Shown here in pieces: positions 55,064 through 64,000 of a stretch of DNA of 64,000 nucleotides. Location of the stretch: positions 124,001 to 188,000 of the forward strand of contig CAMTIM010000022.1 of assembly GCA_947072565.1 (NCBI GenBank). Reading direction: 5' to 3'. The first letter of the stretch is position 1. Each line of letters starts with the position of its first letter. Made by a program: the position numbers and the translations under genes. The notes beneath the pieces are model-generated. The model was not told where the DNA came from and made no database searches. It saw nothing but the letters and a program-made list of their open reading frames with translations. The DNA is from an uncultured Peptostreptococcaceae bacterium. GTDB lineage: Bacteria; Bacillota; Clostridia; Peptostreptococcales; Peptostreptococcaceae.

Positions 55064-56857
55064 TTATACTTCTCTTGTGTACTCTTTTAACCATTGTTTT
55101 TCTTCATCATTTAAGAAAGGAGATATTTTGTCATTTACTAATTTGTGGTAGTAATTTAAATAAGCTTTTTCTTCTCTATTCATTTCATCTATATTTATTG
55201 CATCTAAGTCAATTGGAGCAAAAGTTACAACTTCAAATTCCATAAATTGACCATATTCATTTTTCTCAGCTTTTCTAGCAACTAATTCATTTTCTATTCT
55301 AATACCATGAGATCCTTCTATGTATATACCTGGTTCATTAGTAGTTACCATACCTTCTTCAAGTACTGCATTATCAAATCTTTCAGGTACTATTCTCCAT
55401 CTAAATCCATTTGGTGCTTCATGTATAGCCCCAACAAATCCTACACCGTGACCTGTTCCACACTTATAATCTATACCCATATTCCACATTGGTGTTCTTG
55501 CTAATATATCTAAATTATAACCTCTTGTCCCATGTAAAAACTTAGCCATTGATAAATTTATCATACCTCTTAATACTGCTGTAAAGTGTAATTTTAACTC
55601 ATCATTTAAGTTTCCTAGCGCTATAGTTCTAGTTATATCTGTAGTTCCATCAAAATATTGTCCACCTGAATCTATTAAAAATAAATGTTCTGGTTGTAAT
55701 TTGTAATCACTTTCTTTTGTTGCGCTATAATGCATCATAGCTGCATGTTCTTTGTAGCCTGCTATTGTAGCAAAACTTGGCTCTATAAATCCTTCTTGTT
55801 CTTTTCTTAAATCTTCTAATTTTTTAGCTGCACTTACTTCAGATATTTCTATTTTTCCTATATTAGTTTTTAACCAGTACATAAATTTAGTAAAAGCAAC
55901 GCCATCTTTTATATGACTTTTTCTTATGTTCTCTAACTCTATTTCATTTTTATTAGCTTTAAAGAACAGAGTTGGGTTAAATTCATCTACTTTTTCAACT
56001 TCATTAGGTATATTGTTATATATTGCATAATTAACTTTAGTGCAATCAACTAATATCTTTTTATTTTTATCTATATTTTTAACAAATTCATATATATCAT
56101 TATAAGGTCTTATTTTAACATTTTCCTTAGATAATTCATTTAACATTTCAGTAGTTAATTTATTTTCATCAATAAATAAAATAGCATCTTCTAATGTTAT
56201 TAATGCATAAGAAAGTACTACTGGAGTATATAAAACATCTCTTCCTCTTATGTTAAATAACCAAGCTATATCATCAAGAGCTGTTATAACATGATTTACT
56301 GCATTCTTTTTATTCATTTCTTCTCTTACTCTAGATAATTTAGAGCTAAGTGTTTCTCCCACGTATTTTACGTCTAGTGAAAAAGCTTTTTTATCTGATA
56401 ACTTAGGTCTATCTTCCCATACCTTATCAACTAAATCATAATCATATTTTATACTTATATTTTTATGTGCTAATTTTTGTTGTAAATTCATACCTTCTTT
56501 TGCAGATATTAATCTACCATCAAATCCTAACACTCCACCCTCTTTAATATAATTACATATAAATTCATCTGTAGTTGGTACGCCTTCTTCGCCCATTTTA
56601 AATAGCTTTATACCAGTTCCCTTTAATTGATTTTCTGCTTGTATAAAGTATCTTCCATCTGTCCAAAGTCCAGCTTCATCCTTTGTAACTATCACTGTTC
56701 CCGCTGAACCTGTAAATCCAGATATAAATTCTCTACATTTAAAATGTTCCCCAACATATTCACTTTGATGATTATCTGATGATGGAACTATGTATACATC
56801 CATATTATATTCTTGCATATACTCTCTTAATTTACCTACTCTGTCTTTTATACTCAT
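55064..56857 (-). CDS. pepP: Xaa-Pro aminopeptidase (M24B)
   Basis: 597 aa from ATG 56855-56857 with GGGGGG upstream; an earlier in-frame ATG (56929) lacks an RBS. Two creatinase-N-type domains (starting RVGKLREYMQEYNMDVYIVP, about 1-300), then the pita-bread catalytic domain with metal ligands in LIDSGGQYFDGTTDITRT, GTGHGVGFVGAIHE and TNEPGIYIEGSHGIRIENE. The ~600-aa three-domain form is the X-prolyl aminopeptidase type seen in clostridia and eukaryotes. It removes the N-terminal residue before proline. In an operon-like arrangement with the peptide transporter downstream. Confidence 0.94.
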   Translation of the reverse strand: MSIKDRVGKLREYMQEYNMDVYIVPSSDNHQSEYVGEHFKCREFISGFTGSAGTVIVTKDEAGLWTDGRYFIQAENQLKGTGIKLFKMGEEGVPTTDEFICNYIKEGGVLGFDGRLISAKEGMNLQQKLAHKNISIKYDYDLVDKVWEDRPKLSDKKAFSLDVKYVGETLSSKLSRVREEMNKKNAVNHVITALDDIAWLFNIRGRDVLYTPVVLSYALITLEDAILFIDENKLTTEMLNELSKENVKIRPYNDIYEFVKNIDKNKKILVDCTKVNYAIYNNIPNEVEKVDEFNPTLFFKANKNEIELENIRKSHIKDGVAFTKFMYWLKTNIGKIEISEVSAAKKLEDLRKEQEGFIEPSFATIAGYKEHAAMMHYSATKESDYKLQPEHLFLIDSGGQYFDGTTDITRTIALGNLNDELKLHFTAVLRGMINLSMAKFLHGTRGYNLDILARTPMWNMGIDYKCGTGHGVGFVGAIHEAPNGFRWRIVPERFDNAVLEEGMVTTNEPGIYIEGSHGIRIENELVARKAEKNEYGQFMEFEVVTFAPIDLDAINIDEMNREEKAYLNYYHKLVNDKISPFLNDEEKQWLKEYTREV

Positions 56858-57116
56858 TATAAAGCCCCCCTTAACTGTATTACCGTACTTAATGTTGATA
56901 GTAGCATCTTTTGGTATCGTTTTCAACATTTTATTTTTTTCAATCTTTTTTTATAAATATAATAATTTTTCACCATAAAATTTTATATAATTCAAACAAA
57001 AACTTTATAAAAAATCATAAAAATAATTTCACTTTAAAACTAAAAAAAGTACTACTGATTTTTATACACTCAATAATACTTTTTTAAATACTTTATTAAT
57101 TTTTTATAGATTTTTA

Positions 57117-57740
57117 TTAATTATTTATATATTTTTCAAATACCTCTGTGAAATCTCTATTATTATAATTTTTTCTTAGTGCTTCCATCCAATCTAAGTT
57201 AAAATTAGTTAAATCTTGGACAATATTTGTTATATTTCCTTCTATAACGCATCTTGATAATGCTTCATTTGCCATTTTTAAACCATTAGATCCATCTTCT
57301 ACAGCTGTATAGTTTTTACCTTGAATTCTGCTTACTTCAACTAATGTTTTATATAAGTCTTTTAATTGCTCTATTTGTTTTTTATCTACATCTATGCTGA
57401 ATTTTTCATTTCCAAAACTAAATTTAATTTCTATATCTAAATCTACAGTTCCTGCTGTTTCTAAAGTTACTGTATGAACTTTTTCATAGTAAAACTCATG
57501 TCTTTTTACAGTTCTTTTTTTACTTACAGCACTTGCTCCATCTACGTGTAAAAGCCCTCTATTTGTAAACACATACTCATCTGATTTAGATTTTATTACG
57601 AAGAATATTTTTTCACCATCTTCGTGCATTATGTAATCGTCCCCATCTACTTTATCAAAATCCTTTGGATCTATTATTTTACCAATATCTGATAACCCAA
57701 GTGTATCTGCTGCTAACTTCCCAAATATATTTCCTGCCAT
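57117..57740 (-). CDS. PH-domain-like protein (bacterial PH fold)
   Basis: 207 aa from ATG 57738-57740 with AGGAGGA at good spacing; the longer in-frame extension begins inside the valS terminator and is rejected. Residues about 25-130 (DDYIMHEDGEKIFFVIKSKS, YVFTNRGLLHVDG, HEFYYEKVHTVTLETAG) match the bacterial PH domain of the YvbH/DUF1696 type. The C-terminal ~75 residues are helical. Cytosolic; function unknown. Confidence 0.82.
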   Translation of the reverse strand: MAGNIFGKLAADTLGLSDIGKIIDPKDFDKVDGDDYIMHEDGEKIFFVIKSKSDEYVFTNRGLLHVDGASAVSKKRTVKRHEFYYEKVHTVTLETAGTVDLDIEIKFSFGNEKFSIDVDKKQIEQLKDLYKTLVEVSRIQGKNYTAVEDGSNGLKMANEALSRCVIEGNITNIVQDLTNFNLDWMEALRKNYNNRDFTEVFEKYINN

Positions 57741-57807
57741 TATAGTCCTCCTAAATTTAATTTTTAAAATGCTTTTCATTTGTATTATACCATTTGTAAC
57801 CTTAATA

Positions 57808-57856
57808 AAAAAGGAACACCTTTCAATCATCAAGTGATATCAAGTGTTCCTTTTCT
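57808..57856 (-). terminator. Terminator of valS
   Basis: AAAAGGAACAC with complement enclosing a smaller CTTGATATC-type stem, then TTTTTTATT on the minus strand, 6 bp after the valS stop. Confidence 0.88.
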
Positions 57857-57861
57857 ATTAA

Positions 57862-60525
57862 TTATTTCATTTTAGCTTCTAAATTTTCAAGTCTTTCAAC
57901 TACTGACTTAATCATTTCTTCAAACTTTTCTTTTTTTGCTTCTTCTTCTTTAACTAAGCTATCAGGAGCTTTTGCTAAGAATCCTTGGTTTGAAAGTTTT
58001 CCGTTAACTCTCTTTATTTCGCCTTCTAATTTAGCTTTTTCTTTGCTTAATCTTTCTATTTCCTTAGCAAAGTCAACTAATTCATCAAGTGGTATAAATA
58101 TCTTAACTCCGTCTATAACAACACTTACAGCATCTTCTGGTATATTAGTTTCATTTTCTACTATTTCAACTACTGATGCAGATGCTAATGTTACAAAGTA
58201 ATCTTTACCTGCTTCTATAGCTTCTTTCTTATCAGAACTTGGAACTATTATAACCTTAGCTTTCTTTGATGGTGGTACATTCATTTCTGCTCTTACATTT
58301 CTTATGTTTCTTATACCATCCATTGTTAAGTTCATCATTTCTTCTTCTTTAGCCATGTTATCAGCTTCTGTATAATGAGGGAACTGAGCTACTACTATAC
58401 TTCCTTCTACTGTTGGTAGATGAGTATATATTTCCTCTGTTATAAACGGCATATATGGGTGAAGAAGTTTTAATATTTTCTCTAATACATATGTTAATGT
58501 ATATAAAGCTGTTTGTTTAGCTTCTTTATCTTCAGAATATAATCTTGGTTTAACTATCTCTATATACCAGTCACAGTACTCAGACCATGCAAAGTCATAT
58601 ATCTTTTGAGCAGCTATTCCTAAGTCAAACTTATCCATATTGTCAGTAACTTCTTTAACAACATTGTTTGCTCTTGATATTATCCACTTATCAGCTAAAG
58701 TCATATTAGCTTCTACTGATTCTCTAGTAACACCATTCATTATATCGTCTTCTATATTCATGAATACAAATCTTGATGCATTCCATAATTTATTTGCGAA
58801 GTTTCTTGATGATTCAACTCTTTCCATGTAGAATCTCATGTCATTTCCTGGGGAATTTCCAGTAGCTAACATGAATCTTAGTGCATCAGCTCCATATTGG
58901 TCTATAACTTCTAATGGGTCTATTCCATTACCTAGAGATTTACTCATTTTTCTACCTTCTGCGTCTCTAACTAATCCATGTATTAATACATGTTTAAATG
59001 GACTTTCTCCCATACAGAACTTACCTGCAAATGCCATTCTTACTACCCAGAAGAATATTATATCGTATCCAGTAACAAGTACACTTGTTGGATAATAATA
59101 ATTTAAGTCTTCTGTTTTATTTGGCCATCCTAAAGTTGAGAAAGGCCATAATGCAGAACTAAACCAAGTATCAAGTACGTCTTCATCTTGTTTAAAGTGA
59201 GTGTGTCCACATTTACAAGCTGTAGGCATTTCTTTAGATACTACTACTTCTCCACATTCTTGGCAGTAATAAGCTGGTATTTGGTGACCCCACCATAACT
59301 GTCTTGATATACACCAGTCTCTTATATTTTCTAACCATTGTGAATAAGTTTTATCAAATTTGTCTGGTACAAATTCTAAATCTTTATTTTTTAACATATC
59401 TAGTGCAGGTTTAGCTAACTCGTCCATTTTAACAAACCATTGATCAGATAGTCTTGGTTCAACTACAGTTCTACATCTATAGCAAGAACCTACATTGTGG
59501 TTGTGGTCTTTTATATCTATCATAAATCCTGCTTCATCTAGGTCAGCTATAAGTTGCTTTCTACATTCATATCTGTCCATACCTTCGTATTTTCCAGCTA
59601 ACTTATTCATAGTACCGTCTTCGTTCATTACGTTTATCTTTTCAAGGTTATGTCTTTTACCTACCTCAAAATCATTAGGGTCATGTGCTGGAGTCATTTT
59701 AACTGCACCAGTACCGAACTCTAAATCAACATAATCATCAGCAACTATTATAAGTTCTCTATCTATCATAGGAAGTATTGCATGCTTTCCTACTAAGTGC
59801 TTATATCTTTCATCTTCTGGATTTACAGCTATTCCACTATCCCCTAACATTGTTTCAGGTCTAGTTGTAGCTATTTCTAAGAAGTCATTACTATCCTTTA
59901 GAGGATATTTTATATGATAGAACTTTCCATCATGCTCTTCATGTTCAACTTCTGCATCTGATAAAGTAGTCTTACAATCAGGACACCAGTTTATTATTCT
60001 GTTTCCTCTATATATTTGACCTTGTTCATATAATTTTACGAAAAATTCTGTAACTGATTCATTACATCCTTCATCCATTGTAAATCTTTCTCTATCCCAA
60101 TCACAAGAATCTCCTAACTGTTTCATTTGGTCTACTATCTTTCTACCAAATTCATTTCTCCAGTCCATAGCTCTGTTTAAGAATTCTTCTCTTCCTAACT
60201 CGTACTTAGTTTTTCCTTCTTGTTCTTTTATTCTCTCAACAACTTTAACCTCTGTTGCTATAGACGCATGGTCAGTTCCTGGTTGCCATAATGTTTCGTA
60301 CCCGTCCATTCTTTTCCATCTTACAAGTATATCTTGTAATGTATGATCAAGTGCATGACCCATGTGTAATTGCCCTGTTATGTTTGGCGGTGGAAGCATT
60401 ATTGTAAAAGGCTTCTTGTCTGGATTTGGTTTAGATTTGAAAAGTCCATCTTCTAACCACTTTGAATATAATCTTGATTCGAAATCTTTAGGATTATAAG
60501 TTTTTGATAAATTAGTATTTTCCAT
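57862..60525 (-). CDS. valS: Valyl-tRNA synthetase
   Basis: 887 aa from ATG 60523-60525, preceded by AAAAGGAGG; an upstream start at 60585 lies in the T-box terminator and is rejected. Class I motifs: [15 protein letters not shown] (HIGH-type) near residue 47 and [11 protein letters not shown] (KMSKS) near 525. Editing domain with [12 protein letters not shown], zinc-type CxxC pairs (CQECGEV, CKCGH), anticodon domain, and a C-terminal coiled-coil arm ([20 protein letters not shown]). Controlled by the T-box leader at 60567-60825. Confidence 0.98.
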   Translation of the reverse strand: MENTNLSKTYNPKDFESRLYSKWLEDGLFKSKPNPDKKPFTIMLPPPNITGQLHMGHALDHTLQDILVRWKRMDGYETLWQPGTDHASIATEVKVVERIKEQEGKTKYELGREEFLNRAMDWRNEFGRKIVDQMKQLGDSCDWDRERFTMDEGCNESVTEFFVKLYEQGQIYRGNRIINWCPDCKTTLSDAEVEHEEHDGKFYHIKYPLKDSNDFLEIATTRPETMLGDSGIAVNPEDERYKHLVGKHAILPMIDRELIIVADDYVDLEFGTGAVKMTPAHDPNDFEVGKRHNLEKINVMNEDGTMNKLAGKYEGMDRYECRKQLIADLDEAGFMIDIKDHNHNVGSCYRCRTVVEPRLSDQWFVKMDELAKPALDMLKNKDLEFVPDKFDKTYSQWLENIRDWCISRQLWWGHQIPAYYCQECGEVVVSKEMPTACKCGHTHFKQDEDVLDTWFSSALWPFSTLGWPNKTEDLNYYYPTSVLVTGYDIIFFWVVRMAFAGKFCMGESPFKHVLIHGLVRDAEGRKMSKSLGNGIDPLEVIDQYGADALRFMLATGNSPGNDMRFYMERVESSRNFANKLWNASRFVFMNIEDDIMNGVTRESVEANMTLADKWIISRANNVVKEVTDNMDKFDLGIAAQKIYDFAWSEYCDWYIEIVKPRLYSEDKEAKQTALYTLTYVLEKILKLLHPYMPFITEEIYTHLPTVEGSIVVAQFPHYTEADNMAKEEEMMNLTMDGIRNIRNVRAEMNVPPSKKAKVIIVPSSDKKEAIEAGKDYFVTLASASVVEIVENETNIPEDAVSVVIDGVKIFIPLDELVDFAKEIERLSKEKAKLEGEIKRVNGKLSNQGFLAKAPDSLVKEEEAKKEKFEEMIKSVVERLENLEAKMK

Positions 60526-60566
60526 TTTGTTTCCTCCTTTTATATAGTTAATTTTCCTGTTTAATA

Positions 60567-60825
60567 TAAAAAAAGAGCCCTTCATCCTATAAATAAGGAC
60601 GAAAAGCTCGCGTTACCACCTTAATTCCATAATTAAATATACATTATAACTAGCTATAATTATGGCTCTCAATAGAATTTAACGATTCCAACCGTCTAAA
60701 CCTACTATTATTTCAGCTTAAAAACTCCGAAGCTACATTCTGTAAACCTATACCAAGAAGACCTTTCAGCCTATGAGTCTTCCTCTCTTTTAGTAGTACT
60801 TACATACTCCTCTTCATCACAGTTT
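60567..60825 (-). promoter_or_regulatory. T-box leader of valS
   Basis: On the minus strand the leader starts TGATGAAGAGGAGTA, contains the conserved T-box AGGTGGTAACGCGAGC (near 60610-60625) and ends in a terminator (GAGC...CGTCC / GGATGAAGGGCTC, then seven T). Uncharged tRNA binding the T-box would form the antiterminator. A valine GTA triplet occurs in the specifier region (GAATGTAGCTTC), consistent with tRNA-Val, but I have not folded stem I. Confidence 0.93.
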
Positions 60826-60960
60826 ATATTTTAACTTATTATTTAATTATATCTAATTACTATTATTATTGTCAATTATTTATATAGTATATTCATTATT
60901 TTAATTTTTGTTACTTATATTCAAAGTATTAATGCCTTAATAATAAATGAATTAAGTAAA

Positions 60961-61743
60961 TTATATACTCTTATCCCAGAAATTTAAGGCTTTAACATCT
61001 TCACTTATTGGAACTATATTATAACCTCTTTCTTTTAAAACTTTTATCATACTATCTAGAGCTTGAACAGTTTGTTCCTTTTCATGTATTAATACTACTA
61101 AGTTTGGATTATCTCTTCCATAATATAATACATTGCTTACTATATTATCAGTAGTTCCCTTCCAATCCTGTGTATCTAAATTCCAATCCCACATTATGTA
61201 TCCATTTTTAGCTAATGCATCATGAGATTTTTCTGGCATATAAGGTTTGCTTCCATATGGTACCCTTATTAAATTAGATACTTCTCCAGTTAAATTCAAG
61301 AATGTTTCTTGGCAAGTTTCAAACTCTTTTACTGTTGCTTCAGGAGTTTTATATAATGATTTAACTTCGTGTGTTACACTATGAAATCCAACACTATTAC
61401 CTTCTTCTTGTACTCTTTTTACTTCATCTGGATATCTTTTCATATTACCATCAATCATAAAAAACGTTGCTTTTACATCATTACTATCTAATATATCTAA
61501 TATTTGATTTGTATATTTTGAAGGTCCATCATCTATAGTTATATATGCAACTTTTCCTGAATTAGAGGTTGGTTTCTTTGGTTTTTCTACAGGTTTTTTT
61601 GTAGTATCTGAAATCTCATTGCCCTCTTTAGTACTACCAAGCTTGTTTACACTCTCTTTAAACACAAAACATGTCCCTAATATAATCATAATTAATGATA
61701 TTGCAGCAAAAAACATAATAATGCCCTTGTTAGATCTTTTCAT
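60961..61743 (-). CDS. Polysaccharide deacetylase (NodB domain)
   Basis: 260 aa. N-terminal membrane helix (about 8-27), Pro/Lys-rich linker (KKPVEKPKKPTSNSGK), then NodB motifs: YITIDDGPSKYT (catalytic/metal Asp pair), VGFHSVTHEV (metal His), IRVPYGSKPYM, WNLDTQDWKG and LVVLIHEK. Probably acts on peptidoglycan GlcNAc outside the membrane, which can give lysozyme resistance. It is a canonical DDG-type enzyme, unlike the PdaB-like paralogue at 43515-44276. Confidence 0.93.
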   Translation of the reverse strand: MKRSNKGIIMFFAAISLIMIILGTCFVFKESVNKLGSTKEGNEISDTTKKPVEKPKKPTSNSGKVAYITIDDGPSKYTNQILDILDSNDVKATFFMIDGNMKRYPDEVKRVQEEGNSVGFHSVTHEVKSLYKTPEATVKEFETCQETFLNLTGEVSNLIRVPYGSKPYMPEKSHDALAKNGYIMWDWNLDTQDWKGTTDNIVSNVLYYGRDNPNLVVLIHEKEQTVQALDSMIKVLKERGYNIVPISEDVKALNFWDKSI

Positions 61744-61885
61744 GTTACTTATCCCCCTATCTTACCTTAAACTGTATTTTATATTTTATAACTCAAACAT
61801 GAACTAAAATGTTTTACTCATTACAATTAATATGCTTATCCTTAATTAAACATTCATATTCTTTGATATCTTAAAATTTCCCAAT

Positions 61886-61930
61886 AAAAAATACCTCTTT
61901 AGTGCCATAAAGGTCTCTAAAGAGGTATTG
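61886..61930 (-). terminator. Terminator of aromatic-acid-exporter-like gene
   Basis: A perfect 13-bp stem AATACCTCTTTAG with a ~14-nt loop, then a T-run on the minus strand. Confidence 0.9.
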
Positions 61931-61943
61931 ATCTATATCTATT

Positions 61944-62822
61944 TTAATTTTCAGGTTTATCATTTATTTTATTAAGTAATTGTACTTCTTCTATTATTTT
62001 GCTTAGATGATAATTAAATACAGGACTTTTATTTTCATCTAAGTCCCACGCTATTTCATTAGATTGATGTAATTTTTTTATATTTTCATAATTAGATTTA
62101 TTTAAGTATAATTTCGTTTCTAGTAATTCAATTGATTGCATATGGAAATATATTTCTCTACATATATCTACGGTTTCTTCTAATTTTTCCATATTTATAT
62201 TTCCTCTACTGTATCCTAATTCATCTAACAATTTAGAATATATACTCTCTACTTTTTTTACTTCTTTTTCGATTTTATTTATATTAAAACATTCTTTATT
62301 TATTATCTTCGATTCTATAAATTCAGCAGTTATTTTTTCCATTTCTTTAATTTCATTTATAGTACTGTCTAAATAATTAGGTCTAGCTAATATATAATTT
62401 ATAAATACTCCGATTACAACACCTATAGAGGTATCCATTACCCTAAAGAAAGAATATTGCGCTGGATTAGAGTCTGTAATTCCTAGATGTATAGATAAAA
62501 ATGTTACACATGCAACTACAACTCCTTTATTTATTTTAAACATATTACAAATATATATGGTGGACATTACACCTAAGCCACATAATATAGCATTGCCTGG
62601 TTCAATCAATACGACTAAATATCCTATTATTCCGCCTAAAATAGTTCCTTTTATTCTATTTAATCCTGAATTCATAGATCCTTTTACTGTATCTTGCATA
62701 GATATTATACATGCAGTGGCTGAGTAGAATGGATTTTCAACTAGATATCCTCCTGCTATTGTACAAAGTACTACTGCTATACCTGTTTTTATAGTTCTCA
62801 TTCCCATTTTTTCTAGCTTCAA
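61944..62822 (-). CDS. Aromatic acid exporter family membrane protein (FUSC-like)
   Basis: 292 aa. The start is TTG at 62820-62822, 6 nt after AGGAGG; the next ATG is 21 nt from that RBS and less likely. Four to six membrane helices lie in the first ~150 residues (GMRTIKTGIAVVLCTIAGGY, STIYICNMFKINKGVVVACV, GVVIGVFINYILARPNY). A helical cytosolic domain follows (about 155-292). Matches the N-terminal layout of the ArAE_1/FUSC family. Substrate unknown. Confidence 0.85.
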   Translation of the reverse strand: MKLEKMGMRTIKTGIAVVLCTIAGGYLVENPFYSATACIISMQDTVKGSMNSGLNRIKGTILGGIIGYLVVLIEPGNAILCGLGVMSTIYICNMFKINKGVVVACVTFLSIHLGITDSNPAQYSFFRVMDTSIGVVIGVFINYILARPNYLDSTINEIKEMEKITAEFIESKIINKECFNINKIEKEVKKVESIYSKLLDELGYSRGNINMEKLEETVDICREIYFHMQSIELLETKLYLNKSNYENIKKLHQSNEIAWDLDENKSPVFNYHLSKIIEEVQLLNKINDKPEN

Positions 62823-62920
62823 AATTTGCCTCCTGATTTTTTAAAACGTTTATTATTTCTATCTTTATATTATCTATATAAAGATGGGTTTTGTCGAGAG
62901 TATTTATATATTTTTATATC

Positions 62921-62955
62921 AAAAAAGGAGCTATTCTTTATAGAATGCTCCTTTT
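62921..62955 (-). terminator. Terminator of gdhA
   Basis: AAAGGAGC-ATTCT arms around TTTAT, then TTTTTTG on the minus strand, about 24 bp after the gdhA stop. Confidence 0.9.
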
Positions 62956-62978
62956 ATGTGTTATACCTTAAATATTAT

Positions 62979-64000
<1,022 letters not shown>

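Noticed and set aside
57741-57833. Longer N-terminus for the PH-domain protein
   Set aside because: The extension lies in the valS terminator, and AGGAGGA directly precedes the later ATG.

Overview
The window is AT-rich, spore-forming, anaerobic Firmicute DNA. Gene content and gene order point to the Peptostreptococcaceae (Paraclostridium/Paeniclostridium/Romboutsia type, related to Clostridioides difficile). The main pointers are two alpha/beta-type spore SASP genes, a PdaB-like deacetylase, a CdsB/CdsR-type cysteine desulfidase pair, the order sigma-54 / cggR / gapA / pgk / tpiA / gpmI / eno, and NADP-type glutamate dehydrogenase. The tmRNA tag ends ANDNYALAA. I cannot name the species from sequence alone.

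Layout. 1-1.1 kb: end of a MacB/FtsX-type ABC exporter (permease cut by the window edge). 1.3-5.9 kb: ssrA, smpB, rnr, a small HTH protein and secG, a translation-rescue and export block. 6-11.2 kb: a glycerate module (CdaR-type regulator, glycerate kinase, GntP permease, pyruvate kinase). 11.3-18.8 kb: the lower-glycolysis cluster eno, gpmI, tpiA, pgk, gapA and cggR, with a sigma-A-type promoter and a CggR-like operator in front of cggR. 18.8-23.4 kb: rpoN (sigma-54), hslO, a methyltransferase, a SASP and an M20 deacylase. 23.5-27 kb: asd-dapA-dapB-dapH, the acetyl-branch lysine/DAP pathway, the first genes on the plus strand.

27.2-36.2 kb is accessory: a class II (double-glycine leader) bacteriocin locus. 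It has a 124-aa precursor, a two-TM candidate immunity protein, a C39-peptidase ABC exporter, an unusually short HlyD-like accessory protein, a membrane-anchored CPCC thioredoxin-like protein, and a histidine kinase/LytTR response-regulator pair. A 21-bp-spaced direct repeat lies upstream of the precursor and is a good candidate binding site for the regulator. The locus also carries an IS110 transposase remnant, a frameshifted membrane ORF and duplicated intergenic modules (terminator plus a TCACG-N4-CGTGA hairpin).

36.5-48.3 kb returns to core genes: DUF4397 and VOC proteins, hpt, the sigma-54-controlled cysteine desulfidase with its activator and an unlisted 45-aa membrane protein in front of it, a methyltransferase, a double-OB-fold SSB-like protein, a deacetylase, spore proteins, a DUF4364 protein, a beta-propeller protein, a TSCPD protein and folC. 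48.4-53.6 kb: a second FtsX-type ABC exporter divergent from its own LytTR two-component system. 53.6-64 kb: a POT-family transporter with an Xaa-Pro aminopeptidase, a PH-domain protein, valS behind a T-box leader, another deacetylase, an aromatic-acid-exporter-type protein and the 3' part of gdhA.

How the parts connect. Glycerate kinase, enolase and the operon's pyruvate kinase could make a short route from glycerate to pyruvate. RpoN, CdsR and a near-perfect -24/-12 promoter before cdsB make a complete sigma-54 circuit inside one window. In the bacteriocin locus I find no inducing-peptide gene, so what the kinase senses is open.
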